64,000 bases of DNA from Azadirachta indica (taxonomy: Eukaryota > Streptophyta > Magnoliopsida > Sapindales > Meliaceae), in NCBI GenBank assembly GCA_022749755.1, contig CM040449.1:868001-932000 (forward strand), read 5' to 3'. Below, one piece after another: positions 1 through 13,085 of this stretch. Made by a program: the position numbers and the translations under genes. The notes beneath the pieces were generated by a model. It was not told the DNA's origin, did no database searches, and worked only from the letters and a program-made list of their open reading frames with translations. Numbering within the stretch: the stretch's first letter is position 1; each line of letters opens with the position of its first letter.

Positions 1-1254
1 AACCTAACAAACAATAACTGTAACTCAAATCCCTGCATCCAAATCAACGGACAAGGTGGATTCACAAACCATAAAGTAATATGTGGTCAGGCAACTCAGC
101 AATCCTTTAATCAATTCTCACTTTCCACTGCACTGATTTCCTTTTTAACTCTTACACTCACTGAACACTCTTTCATTCTCCCCTCTCTGAATTGTCTTTA
201 TTAGCAAAATTAACATAAATATATCTGGACTGCAGAAATCATGTATCATACACATGAAGCATGTGATATATTGTAAGCCTGTTAAGAACTCTAATAGCAA
301 AAAGTTAATTAAGAATCCTAATCATTTTGGTCCAGTTTATTTTCCCTAAAATATGAATGGCTACTGAAACAATATAATTGGAATCATCTAATGCAAATCC
401 CCTGTGCCACATTAATAACCCTCCCCTCTTTTACAGTACAAAAATAACATTAAGAAAAATAGAAAGCCACAAATTCAAAACCTTTTAATCTGTATACCCT
501 CTATAACCGTAAGTAACTTTCAATTTTTAAAACGCTGACATAAAACCCTAATCTAGAACCTTTTCTCCACATTCAAGAATGCAAATCTTTCTAAAGATTT
601 CTCAAATCGTTCAACGATATCATATCAGTTATTACTGCATCTCATATACACACACAAAATATTACATCGTTGCATAATGAAGACTAAAAAAAATCCTATT
701 TTTTCTGATCACTAATCCCTAGAAAGAAAAATCAAAACGGCCCACAAAATATACATAGTTATTTACAAACCTCTTCTTGATTTTTCCCTTACCTATGTTT
801 GGTTCCCGTGAAAATCCAGGAAGAAAAACGAAAATGGACTTGGAAGCCCCTTATTAGTTTTTGCTTCCTTGGTATACTAATATAAAATCATGAAATTCTT
901 GAACCCAAGATCAGGAAAGTATTCAAATTTGTAGTCGATTTCAACATTATAACCAAATTTTCTACGAAATACAAAACAAAATCTTCTCTCTAACCTACTT
1001 CACATCGTATCATTATATCTCCCCCGAACGCAAAAAATAAAACCCTCAAAAGTTGCCAAGGTTTGCAAAAAAGTAAAAAAAAAAAGAAACTCACAATAGA
1101 GTTTTATCGGATCTGTCTTTCTCCCTAGCTTGACTCCCTGTAAATTTTCTCGGCGTTTCCAGCAAATTTTCTTGCTTTTGATTAACAAAGTACTCTGCGA
1201 ATTTCAGTCTTAATCACAATGTTCGAAAATAAGTTCCGTTGTGTTTGGCCCTTC
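1..1254 (-). other. Putative 5' transcribed region of a leftward gene, coding part outside the window
   Basis: No convincing coding exon is visible here. On the minus strand a clean TATA box lies just to the right. About 30 bases below it starts a moderately GC-balanced leader, and a possible 5' splice site (TTGTGAGTTT, near 1095-1105) follows, after which the sequence turns T-rich like an intron. A 62-residue open frame at 1000-1188 runs through this leader and has no recognisable domain, so it is not called as a gene. The simplest reading is a 5'UTR exon plus the start of a long first intron of a gene whose coding exons lie to the left of base 1. This is inference from promoter geometry; a long non-coding RNA is the alternative. 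Confidence 0.35.
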
Positions 1255-1262
1255 TATTTATA
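1255..1262 (-). promoter_or_regulatory. TATA box (TATAAATA) firing leftward
   Basis: On the minus strand the sequence reads CTCTATAAATAGAAGG, a near-perfect plant TATA box in a short GC-balanced patch between AT-rich stretches. Transcription would start near base 1225 and run to the left. No start codon with a convincing protein follows inside the window. Confidence 0.5.
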
Positions 1263-1621
1263 GAGGGTAATGGGATTCCAACGGTAAATTTCTCTGTCTT
1301 TTACATTAATACCCTTGGGTTGGAAATAAAATGACGAGAATGCCATTTTCATTTTAAGCCGTCGGATCCGTCGCTGCTCCTTTTAATCATCCTTTTTGTT
1401 AAGGATCATTTTAAAACACAAGTATAAGGTGCACTTTTATTAGTATTCCAATTAATAATCATAAAAATAAATTAAAAAAAATATTATTAATTATCCGATT
1501 AACGTTTGATAATATCTACTTGATATTCTATTAGTATTCAATCAAATATTATAAAACAGATGGAACACGTATTACGTTGACTATATGACTACCCAAATAT
1601 GTCACAACCTACAAATTATTC

Positions 1622-1705
1622 AATTTGGTAGATCAAAATAATTATTTTCCTAGATATTATATTTATAATTTGGTAGATCAAAATAATTATTTTCCTAGAT
1701 ATTAA
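1622..1705. repeat. 46-bp direct tandem duplication
   Basis: A block beginning AATTTGGTAGATCAAAATAA is present at 1622-1659 and again at 1668-1705 with no visible mismatch across 38 bases, a 46-base period. The near-identity implies a recent local duplication in non-coding DNA. Confidence 0.85.
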
Positions 1706-2669
1706 ATATAAATATAAAAGAAACACCTTCCCAACCCTATGAGAGAGAAATTTTAAATTTAAATTTTTTTTTTATGGTTGCAAAATTTAAGTCAAATGAA
1801 TTAATATTGATATACGTAAATTTATAATATTTTAAAATTGAGATAGTAAAACTTTTAAATTTATTGGAGTATTTATAACAAAAGTTAAGTAAAAATTTTC
1901 AATTTAATTTTATTCAAATGTAACTCCTAACTTTTTAGTGTTAAGTTAAAAAAAATAAACACACTTAAAAAATTTAAATAATTGAAACTAAATTTTATAT
2001 TCAACCTTTTTTTTATTAAATATTAGATATACAATTTATTAATATTACACTAAATATCTATCTGAAAGTTTTGATAGTATTTTAATTTATCATTGTTTAG
2101 ATGTTTACACCTACAAAAGGTAATATCTAACTCTTATTTAGAAAGAAGGTGTGCCCACAAATATTGTGAGAAATTATTTTTGCTAGAGGAGGCTAGTAGA
2201 AATCTGAGGGACGAACTTCTTATTAAGAAGCCATCCTTACTCAAACATGCCTTCAAACGGTAAATTTTATATTCAACCTTAAATATAAAAAACAAACAAC
2301 TTGGTAATCTATATTTTGATTTTTAATAACTTAAATTTTAAAAAATAAAATTCAATTACATATTGAATCTAGAGTTTACTCAGACTAATCAGATCAAGTT
2401 GATTATAATTAATTCTAAAATTCTATTCTAACAAGCAAGTTAATTCCAATGTTATTAAACAAAGTCATTAATTATGAAATAGAAGTGAAAAAGTTGACAA
2501 ATAATAATATCTTACAGAGTGAAAGTAAACGTTGTATAATTTAAAAATGAAATGAAAGCATCTTAGTTAGAATGTAGGCGTTGTCAATGAGTAACGACTG
2601 ATTTATTGTGGCACTTTGTGGTTGGTTGGTTGGTTGTAATGAACAGAAGAAGAAGAAGAAGAAGCTTGG

Positions 2670-2705
<36 letters not shown>

Positions 2706-3772
2706 AAGGTATCAAGATTAGTCATTAGAGACAGCTGGCCAGCAAAGCAAGTCCAAAAACACACACCACGTCTCTGCATAGGCTCATTACTTAACCAACA
2801 AACTAGTCTTAGATTATTGCTTAAATTGTGGTACATTGCATTTTTACTTGCATTATTTATACATTGTACCTTTTTTATTTGAAACTTTGGTTGTATACAA
2901 TTATGACATCATTGTTGATTTTATTCATCTAAATAATCTATATTAAATTATTATCTTTATATTCCGTTTCATTAATTAATTCAATATTTTATGTTATGAA
3001 TTTTAGGTCACATCCTTTATTAAATACGTATTTGTCATTATTGTTCCTTAACTTTAAAAACATAATAGTTTAATTATTTAGAAATTGTCAATTTTTGACA
3101 ACAATCTGTTCACTTGTATACTTATATTTATATTTAAAACACATTTATATTGAAAATGTTATAATTAATTTTGAAGTCACAAATTGTTATGAGATAAACT
3201 TACTAGATATCAAATATTAAATAAATTGTCACCTTTATATTTTAACTTAGTAATTTAATATATTAAGATATCTAGAGTTTGTTTGGTATAACTTGTACTT
3301 GTAAAACTTTAATAAATAATATTTTTATTAAAAATTTATGAGTTGTTATAGATAACTTTTAGTAAAAAAAAAAAAAAATATAATTAATTTATTGGTCAAG
3401 ATTTTTATTGTTAGTAGTTGAGTTTTTTAAGGTCATATTATAAAGAAATAACACAAAATTTTTGAAATATAATAAAAATATTGCATACAATTTAACTTTT
3501 TTAAAAATACAACAAATAGTCTAAAATTTGAAATTACCTAAATAAAATTTAGCAATGTCAATTTTAGTCTTATTCCATCTTACAATAGTTTTTAAGTGAA
3601 AAATTAAAATAATATCTCAATTTCAAACATATCCTAATCTACATCGATATTAATATTCTTCAATTTTATCACCTAATATTCTTCAATTTTAAATATTATA
3701 TAAATATAAATTAAATCTCATTCTAATATTTTCAATACAAGCATGAAACAAGGTTTACATCTCTTCTAATAC

Positions 3773-3844
<72 letters not shown>
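3773..3844. repeat. (AAT)24 microsatellite
   Basis: Twenty-four uninterrupted trinucleotide units. Length and purity predict high polymorphism between individuals. Confidence 0.95.
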
Positions 3845-3846
<2 letters not shown>

Positions 3847-6077
3847 GGAAGGTCCAGATATTTTTCTTATTAATGCAATCCGTAAGAGGCAGGTGACATT
3901 ACATTCGAAACTGAACAATAATAATTAAAGAATACATACAATGAACACTTATATTTGATTAAAAATCACTAATTTATTTACATGCATTAAATATATTGAT
4001 ATATATATATATATATATATAAAGGAAAATAAACCATTTAGCTCATGACATGGAAAGCATAAAGAATAGAAGAACATGAATGTATGTATGTATGTATATT
4101 AATTGAATTATAAATAATAACAGAAAGGAAATGGAAAAAGTTATTCACTTCACTTTACTACGATCTAATTTTCTTTTTGGTTATGACTCGAGTTTTCTTT
4201 TCTTACTTTTAGGAGACATTTTTGGGATAATCTATTCGACCCATCAAATCCTACAATCCATCCATATATGCCCTCCCAACTTCACTAATTATTGTTTTTT
4301 ATTCTTGTTGAATGAATGAATTGCCTTCATTTGTTGAATTTATGTCAACAACACTACTTTCTTTCTCTTTGTTTGATTACCTCATTCTATCTTTAATTAA
4401 TTCTCTTTCTTAATCTTTATTCACTTTTTCATAATTGCTACTTCAAACAGTTAATGAACTATTTTTATAAAAATTTTGTTCAAATAATAAATTGTAGTTC
4501 CCTTTAAATGCAAATCAAATTAAATTTTAAAGAAAATTTAAACGAGAGTGGTGTTTCATGTAGAATGCATGTTTATCTATACAAATTTTATTATATACAT
4601 ATTCGTTTTACGTTTGATCAATTAAAATTAAATTTAAAGTAGTATTATGATATAATTAAAAGAGAATATTTAAAACACATTATACAATTTTTAATGTAAG
4701 AATATTGGACCCCAATTGAATAGAATATGGACAAATTTTGAATATCTATTTTATACATATTTACATTGAAATTAGACAAGAAACCTTATCTTTTTCACAA
4801 ATTCATTAACTTTTTCAACCATTAAAATTGTAATGATCTAATAATTTAAATTTTGTGTCACATATTATATCCATATATGTTTTTTGTACGGTGCCACATA
4901 TATATACTATTCCATATTTTATACTATATTTTATTTCAATAGTCATCATTTATTTAACATACTAATTTTACTTAATGCAGTTACGGTGATGAAGTCTTTT
5001 TTCTATTTTCTCATTATCATCGCGCATTTATGTTTACATCACTACCAGTACCATATTTATTCATATTCAGTAATATATCAATATTATTAATAGAAATTAA
5101 TGCTACTTTGATAGTAGAAGTTGGAGAATTAATTTATTTATTTACATAATTAATTAGTAGGTAAAAGCATTAAGGAAGGAAAATGATCGAGGATGATGAA
5201 GGGCAAGCCAAGACATTTATTATTTTGTGTGTTCTAACAATAAGATTTATTTTGAATTATTATTACAATTGACAACAAAACAACCCTATGATAGAAGTAC
5301 TCCATCACTAATTTCAATTTATAAAACATTTGAATACGTTTCAAGTCACTAACATTAACATTTATTTTGACAATTGAAAATTAAGGGGCTGCGAATCGAT
5401 TGAAAGCTTTTTCTGTAATAAACGTTTTTAAATAGATAGGTTAATGTATTATATTTATTATTGTCAATATTAGTCAATAAATAAGGTGAGATCTGCAGCC
5501 ACCGATTTGCATTGGGTGCAGAAATTAGATGGCCCCAAAATAAAAAAAATAAAATAAAATGATAAATAATCGTAATTATTTGCGCAAACAAATTTGTATT
5601 GTTTGGTGAACAAAATTAACCAAATCTGAACATGCACATGTGAATTCCCCCAAGCCTATCCTCTGGACCTCTACGAACAAAAGACGCTCTGATGATCGAC
5701 ACGTAGATTACAGGAGAATTGAAATTACATTAATGCACTTCATTATGCAACATAGAAAATAATCTCATTGATGGAGCCCTCTGCTGTTGCCAATGTGTGA
5801 GCATATACAATATAACATACCAAACACATCCTTGACAATTCACACGCGCGGACATACACACACGTGTCCAGCACCGAAGCATTCAATGCTAAAGGAGAGA
5901 AATTTTCCTCTATTCCAAAACACTCCTCTTTTTATTATTTTCGTTTGGTGGGCCTTTCTCATTTTCTTTCTTCTTTTTCCTTTCCATTTCTCAGGAAAAC
6001 GTTTGAAACATATATAACAATTAATGATATAATATTATATTATATTAATAACATTAAATTAGATGGAGAGAGAGTGA

Positions 6078-6079
<2 letters not shown>

Positions 6080-6108
<29 letters not shown>

Positions 6109-8032
6109 GTCGACCCAGCCAACCAAAACATACTCCTCCGTTTTCTTCTTTTACGGTGAATCCCGGATTAACTCGACTTCCAGAACTCAGTCGAGTCCGC
6201 ATAGACTCGGCAATGTTTTGACTCATTGGCTTTAACTCGAACCCGGCCATACTCATGCGGGCCCGCCACTTGCCAAACACTTCGCATCTCTCCACGCGGT
6301 CCCTCCCTTCGCAAGCAACCGAGTTAGCGAGTTTCCGACCCAGTCCTGCCTCCACCTTGAACCGTTCCACGTTGTCTCGAGGCACGAACGACTCCATCGA
6401 GTCGAACAATGCTCCGTAATAACCGCACGCTTCGTTAACGCGCCCCAGAAACGGTGCCGTATTTGTGTTCATTTCTTGCTCCACTAAAGTCACTACACGC
6501 GGGGTCAACCCTTTCACGCGCCGGAGAAGCTCGTCCCTTGGATTCTCCGTTGACACGCTCTCGTCTGGCATTCGAAATAATTTGAAAGCAAAATTGACGG
6601 CCAGCGGTTCATCCGGCTCGCAACCTAGCGAGTCACGACTCAGATCCCCGAGTTTCGGACTCACTCTCACATTGAAATGCAAACAGACTCCGACTCGTTC
6701 CGCTACTTGACTCAGCATATCGCCCACCGCCTTAAATTTCTCTTCACAGCCGGTATTATCAGCCACAGCTGTGATTTTGACGATGAAGGGTTTCCCGTTC
6801 TGACGCGCAGATAGCGCGTGGAGGAGGTTCATGTACTGTCCTCCTTGACCAATATCGAAATCGATAACGTGAATTTTGTTGCTAGTTGTTTGGTCTAGTG
6901 TAGCTTCAAGAATGGCGAGATTTGCTGCCATGAAAGCCAGTTTGAAACAAGGAGAAAGATCGTAAAGCAACTGAGTCGACCCAACGTGTTCCACACCGAA
7001 CAACTCCGCCACAGGCGGCGGGTTCTCAACTGGGTTCACGCGCGACTTCAGCGCCGAACACATGTACTCCATCAATCGCTGCTCCGAATTACCTTTTGAA
7101 TTGCAAGCCTGGCTCAATCGCGTCAAGATCTCCGCTGTGACGTCATATTTTCCCTCTGAGACCGCTGTTGCGGCTTCAATTACCGTCTGTTTTGAACAGC
7201 TGGAAACGGGTGAAGCAACCGATGAAGACGAGGAGGAAGACGAAGTAGGCGACGGAGATATCGGCGTCACGGACTGTTTCGGGCTAAAAGTTATGAGATT
7301 TTGGATAGTTTCTGACCACTCGCTATTAGTATTCGTTATTACTGAAACAGCATCTCCTTCTTCCTCGTCGTTGTCGTCTAACAACTGCTTTTCCAACTCT
7401 TGCAGACGATTCAGCATCTTCTTCTCCGAATCTTGAGCTTGAACCCTGTTTTGTACCGTATTGTTATTAGTTGCATACGATACACCCGAGCCAATTTGGC
7501 TCAGGCTCGGCTCCGAAACAAGCCCCACTGGTGGTTGTTGCTGTTGTTGTTGCTGTTGCTGCAGATGCAGCTGATGCTGATATGGCCTTACTTGTTGTTG
7601 AAGAAGCGGCAAATTATAGCGGTGAGATAAAGACTGCTGTAAATCTGGTGAGAGAACATTGTGGTTAGCGGAGAAATCTACCGGAGATAAAGGAGAAATA
7701 GGCGACAAATTCTGGTACGTTCTGGGTTTAACGGAGCGAAGAAAGAGACTGTTCAGGGCTGGATTGAAATGATTTTGCTGTAAATGCTGCTGTTGTTGCT
7801 GCTGCTGCTGTTGTTGTTGTTGGTTTTGGTAATCGGTAAAAGTTCGCTTGCCGATCAAGTTTTGTCCGGCTCGGTTAGCGATCTGGGACGTCGTTGGGTC
7901 GAGGAAAATTCCAGGAAGTTGCGATGATCTGTAGGAAGGCTGTGACGGGTTATCGTTCATAGCGATGGATCTGCCGGCGAGACTTGAATACAAGTCTGGA
8001 ATACCACCACCTCCCGGAAACCCAGAGGACAT
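6080..8032 (-). CDS. SCL8: GRAS-family transcription regulator, SCARECROW-LIKE 8 type
   Basis: Single-exon, 650-residue nuclear transcription regulator of the GRAS family. The N-terminal 270 residues are low complexity: a Gly-rich start ([10 protein letters not shown]), two polyglutamine tracts near residues 70-83 and 158-168, an acidic patch ([12 protein letters not shown]) and a serine run. The GRAS domain fills about 280-650 in the usual order: leucine-rich I, VHIID motif as [14 protein letters not shown] near 387, leucine-rich II, PFYRE region with [15 protein letters not shown] near 516, and SAW motif with VCFGWLGRP and a C-terminal ASAWR. The domain is complete, and the N-terminal sequence plus the [13 protein letters not shown] form match the SCL8 branch; that assignment rests on remembered family sequence. 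The ATG at 8032 is the first in frame and follows a purine-rich leader. SCL8 targets are poorly known, so no pathway is claimed. The gene is intact. Confidence 0.93.
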
Positions 8033-8237
8033 CTTTTCCGCCGTTTCGGAGAAAAAACAACAGAAAAGGATTAGAAGAAGTGGATTTTGAAGAAACGCAT
8101 GAGAGAGAGTTTCTGTTTCTGTTTTTGTTTTTGTTTTCGGTTATTGTGATGGAATGAAATATAACGGAGAGTGGGAGAGAGAGAGAAAAGAAGGTGGGGG
8201 AGTTTTACAAGTTACAACTTGCTCTTAGCTCTTCCTC

Positions 8238-8273
<36 letters not shown>

Positions 8274-9119
8274 GCGGGGTGAGAGTTTTGCGTGTTTCTG
8301 CGGGTGTAGATACGCCTTTGAATTACCACCGTTTGATTGTTTCTAATTTGATGGGTTTGCTGATATTTTCAAACCAGAAACGGTGATTAAATTTACAAGA
8401 TGCTGCATTTGTTGTAATACACATTTATAGCTTATTTTTTGTCGGGGTGAAATTACATGCGCTGCTCTTTCTGGCGCGTGGACATACGAACCAACTAAAA
8501 TGTATGAATAATATATATATATATATATCTAGATTCACTGGGTAATGTCTTTTTTATTTATTTTCAGAAATTAAGGTGATATAATAATTTTTTTATTACA
8601 TTTGTATGAATGTAAAAGAAAAAGAAGAAGTTCTTTCTTTGACCCCTTTTTCTAACCAAAAATACATTTGTAAATAACTAATTTTTATCATAATAATAAT
8701 TATTGCAATTTTAAATTTAAAGGATGCTACATAAAAGAGTTTCTATTCCGTGCAATGTTGGATTTTTTAAACGCAAACTCAATACAAAGCAATATTAAGT
8801 TACTCTAGATTAATACTAAAATCAATAATAATTTGAACTAACGTTTAATTGTATAAAATTTTGTATTTAAGAAATTGCATTTATATTTATACCTAAATCT
8901 AAAATATAAGCTGTCGTAACATACTAATAACTAATAACGAGAAGATAAAAAAAAAAAATTTAAATAAATAAAACGAGAAAAGAAAAAAATCTTGTTTTAT
9001 TTTAAGATCCAATTATATTAGGACACATTTGTGTACATTCGTTTATACTTTATACAGGTGATTCTTATTTAGCAGTGTTCACATTTTTTATATAATAATC
9101 ATTAAAAGCAAAATAGATG
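8033..9119. other. Promoter-side intergenic region of the SCL8-like gene
   Basis: Upstream flank of the minus-strand GRAS gene. A GA/CT-rich leader (about 8035-8215) is followed by a T run of roughly 30 bases near 8240-8268, then a unique stretch to about 8490 and AT-rich sequence with a short TA repeat near 8512-8529. No clear TATA box was found at the expected distance. No other gene is seen. Confidence 0.5.
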
Positions 9120-9540
9120 CTAGAGAATGTGCGTGACGTTACGCGCTCTGAATAAAGACGTGGGCCAAGAATTAAACTTGTGTCAAGGAAACGATCTCTT
9201 TTCGGCAGTGATCATCTGACACGACAGTTACTAACTATTCTAAAAAGCTAACGACAAGAACCCTGGAATGCAATCCAGAATGCTACGGACAGTGACTCGT
9301 CTCGACACGTGTAAAGAAAACAAGCAGCATAGATAAAACTCTCGGTGACAGCCCCGTGATCTGAAACCTTCTCTAACTGGTTCGCGGATTCGAAATTCCA
9401 GTGCCTGGCTTGTCCTGGCAGACGACAGCGGGTTGATTCCATGAAAACGTACGCGTGTCGGTCACCAAACTTTACGTGAGACTACGGGAATTTCAAAACC
9501 AGAAAGTTTGGCTTCGTTGGCCTTGCCCCAGCCAGTAAAA
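9120..9540. promoter_or_regulatory. GC-richer island with clustered ACGT-core (G-box/ABRE-like) sites
   Basis: This stretch of about 420 bases is much richer in G+C than its flanks and has no long open frame with a recognisable domain. It carries several ACGT cores of the type bound by plant bZIP and bHLH factors: TGACGTTA at 9134-9141, ACGTGG at 9158-9163, the palindrome ACACGTGT at 9305-9312, an ACGT at 9447-9450 and ACGTGA at 9474-9479. It lies 1.1-1.5 kb upstream of the SCL8-like start codon, so a distal promoter or enhancer of that gene is the simplest guess. A decayed gene or transposon fragment is the alternative. Confidence 0.4.
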
Positions 9541-11700
9541 AATATTAAGCTCCGACATGCCGAACAAAAATAAAAGAAAAATAAATAAAATTACCTAAAT
9601 AAAGGATTTTATGATTTTCTGGAAAAATAATAATAATCATCTTTGTTGCTTCGAATTAAAGTAAATTTCTCCCCTGATTTCAATTTCAATGACAACTTTG
9701 CCCTTGGAGGGAAAATCAATTAAAAAATTAGTTGCTGCCTACTTGTTAATATAATAAGAAGGGTTTTCTAGCCACCAATTTAATTTTTGTTTTATCTTTT
9801 CTGTACATATAAAATTAAATAGAAAAGAAATATTAAAGGATAATTTCAAAAGTTATCGCACACAAAATATTGCACGTTAAATATAAGCAAAATAAGTTAA
9901 TGTACATAAATATGAAAGGTAGGAATAGGACGATTTCTTTTGTTCTTTCTTAGGGGTGACAACTTTTATTTATTAATTTAATTCTTGCTCAATATAATAT
10001 GAACAACGAAAATGAAGATGTATTTCATAAATGAAATGCATGAGAAAAATGCGTTGATTTTTCTTTTTCTCCTCCTTTCTCTATTATGTCATGCATGAAG
10101 ATGTATGCTTTCTTCTTCTTTTTTTTTTTTTTCTTTGTTTATTATGTGTAAAAAAATATATATATATAAAAAATGTATTGAGTCGCGAGTGTGTGTTTAT
10201 ATATAGCCGTACAAATATTTTTACCTTCTTTAAGAGTTGGAGCGAAAAATCTCAATTAAAGTATCTTAATTGTCACATCAAAATTAATTAATTTTTTATA
10301 AACTTTTTTCATATAAATTTTATAAAAAAATATACTTTTATTGTCAAAAATTACCCATGAATGTAAATGAGATAAATAATTGATACCAGAAAAATAGTTA
10401 ATTGAAATTATGAATGAAAGGACAAAAATATATTTTGGCAAATTTGATATTAACAATCTTTCATATTTACCTATTTGCGGGCGTGGGTCACAATATCAAG
10501 GAAAAGTGTTAAAAAGTACAAATTATTATGCACCACTTTTTTTTAAAATCCAATATTAGCCTCCATCAACATACGACTCATATGAAACAGAAGGCAAGAT
10601 TTTTTTATTAATTATTATTCTTTCTTTACTTTTACTAAAATTAAGAAGCACACAAGAAATTTCTCTAATCGAATTAGCTTTTCACTTTTTGATGGCAACG
10701 GTCCAGTTATTTCAAGCAGCAACGTTTGAGTTAAAAATAACTTTGTATATATAATTTTGGACAATAATTTTTACGAATTATTTAATCAAATATTAAGATT
10801 CCTAATTAATTTCTGTTGTATTTAATAAAGGTCTAGAATCATATTTTAATAAACCCTTAGCACAAGTTGACAGGTGGAAGGAATCTTTGTATCAAATTCA
10901 TTGCTTACGTGCATGCAGAGAATTGAATTCTCAAATTCAATGTCGTTAACTCGCAAATTTAAAGCTTAGGGTTTGAAGATTAAATAATGGCACGTGGGTT
11001 TGTTCTCCAAAGTATGTCAATTATTTAATACATATTTCTAACTTTATTTTTGTAAAAATTCTTATGAAATTTAATGACTTGAAATTAATAAGGTAAATCA
11101 AAATTCAGCCGAATTTAATGGTGGATACGTTTGCATAATCTGCAACTATTATTTCAAATCTTTATCGAGACATAATCCTATTGAATGAAGAATGATATTG
11201 CAATCGAGATAATAATTATTTTTTTTTTGTGTAATTATTTATCTTTTTTAACATTAAAAATTCTATGAAAAATCCTTTTGTTAAATGATTTCTACTTTGA
11301 GGATCACTTTTCCATGAGATGGTTGGTCTCTTGATTAAGGTATTTCTCCTTTTCAGACCTTGCTTCCATTGAGAATAAAATTTTTGATCAATTTAGAATT
11401 ATTTGATAATGACTTTTTAGGCTCTTTTCTTTATCTCAAATAGCTTAAAAATTAAGCCATTTTATAAACAACTTTGGAGCATATTTTCTCTTAATTAACA
11501 ACTATGGTTCTGCATGCCTTTGAAGAATCTTAGTTTGAATATAATTAATAACACTGGTACTCCATTTTATTATTTCCTTTTTGGGTATTTCATTTCTATT
11601 TTTACACGTCACAAATAGCCAAACTTAATCTTATAGTTGAACCATTTCACCCATGATCCATTAAAATAATTAATAAGAAAATTAAAATTGTTGATAATAC

Positions 11701-12175
11701 CCTCTTGACATTGGAAGATATAGAAGGTGGGCTAATTTGCTTTAATATAAAAATCATAAATTAAACCAACTTGTGAAGATGATTATAGATATATTTTAAA
11801 TTAAGGTATTGTAAATTTTAATCTAAAATATTTTTTAAAATTGAATTATCAAACCCTTTAATTTTTGTGTTTTTAGAATTAAAAAAAATGCACAATTATC
11901 TATATACAACCTTTTATAATAGGGGTAGATCACAAATTCATTATATATTACATATGTATAGTGAATCTTTATGTAGAATCACAGTGAATCTCTTTGGCAC
12001 ATTAAAAGATTTAGAAGGTGATATACTCCATTATTTAGTGAATATATCTCCCACTCATATTGGAAGCTTTAGAAGGTGGGTCAAACTTTGCTTTAATGAA
12101 AGATACGAAATATATTGGACTTGTGAAGAAGATCTATGTCTACATTCGCACACCAATAACAATGTGAATTTCTAG
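11701..12175. repeat. Degenerate direct repeat, two to three copies
   Basis: The phrase TTGGAAG-TAGAAGGTGGG followed by TTTGCTTTAAT and then ACTTGTGAAGA occurs at about 11709-11780 and again at about 12058-12130, some 350 bases apart. A weaker third match (AAAAGATTTAGAAGGTGATAT) lies near 12003-12023. Similarity is patchy, so this is an old duplication. Nothing in it identifies a transposon family. Confidence 0.5.
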
Positions 12176-12699
12176 AAACCCCTAAGTTTTCAGTATATAT
12201 ATATATATATTTATTTATTTATTCATTTATTTATTTTGACATTTCATTTTTAGGTTGCGTGTAGGCAAAACTATTATGTCACAAAAATTGGTTAGCAACT
12301 AAACCATCCAAACCAACACGTGTCAAAAACCCATTTGATTTGCCTAACTTTTTTTTTCCTTAATATATATGAATTCTCGGATAAAATTATCACATAACTC
12401 CAAATACAATGTCTTTCCCCCTTTTTTTTTTTGTGCTCGATGTTAATTTAATTGAAAGAAAATTAAAATTACAATTGTTTCATACTCATATCTTATGGTT
12501 ATATAGCATTCATTAACCTTTAGTTGTTGCATTATTATTATTATTATTATTATTATTTACTAAAAAGGTGTACATTAATCCGTAAATCCAAATGTGTACC
12601 AAACAAATTTGCATTATATAGGGTAATGATACTTTGGATGATTTGCACCCACCACCTCACCTAATTAATATCTAATTATATTTTTAAGGGTAAATTGGT

Positions 12700-13085
12700 C
12701 ACTTAAAAATACTACTTTGCTTCAATAGAAAAAGGCAAAAGCCGTTCGTTTAAGAGTTGGTGGAGACTGCCTAACAGAAAAACGAATCTGTCCTAACTCC
12801 AGCCGCCAAGCACGTAAGGGCATTTATGACATTTCATTATAAGTGGGACCCCCCGTTGGTTACGGGTATATCTGAGTTAACAGGGGATAGCCGGTTCCGT
12901 ATTTGGAATACGCCAATGCCGACTGAAAGTTAAATTTTACTCCGAAAAAAAAAAAAAAAAAAACTGAAATGAGAAAGTATCCCACGCGCTTGCCAACGCG
13001 TGTCGGCGCACGCTATCCATACACGAATTCCACTCTCCGATAAAAGCTGGATGCAGACCTGACAGGGTAGTGTGGATGACATGTT
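12700..13085. other. GC-richer unique island in the desert, function unknown
   Basis: The base composition changes sharply here. The sequence includes GGGACCCCCCGTTGG and a CGCG-rich run at about 12983-13013 with ACGCGTG-like sites, interrupted by an A run near 12943-12962. No long open frame has a recognisable domain. It resembles a promoter or leader without a gene, or a fragment captured by a decayed element. Confidence 0.3.

Larger units (their letters stand above)
1263..6079. other. AT-rich intergenic region
   Basis: No supported gene. The stretch is dominated by A/T runs and microsatellites: AAG repeats near 2649-2664, a GA run near 2676-2702, AAT repeats at 3773-3844, TA repeats near 4000-4021 and ATGT repeats near 4080-4098. 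A slightly GC-richer patch at about 2560-2800 holds the AAG and GA runs followed by a CA-rich stretch and could be a decayed leader or promoter. The short open frames (for example 4131-4319 and 5787-6017) have no domain and low-complexity composition. Confidence 0.6.

Noticed and set aside
6080..7668. Several plus-strand open frames opposite the GRAS gene
   Set aside because: They are antisense shadows of GC-rich coding sequence and of the CAG-type repeats.
11867..12175. 102-residue plus-strand open frame
   Set aside because: It lies in a degenerate direct repeat, has no domain, and its composition follows the AT-rich background.
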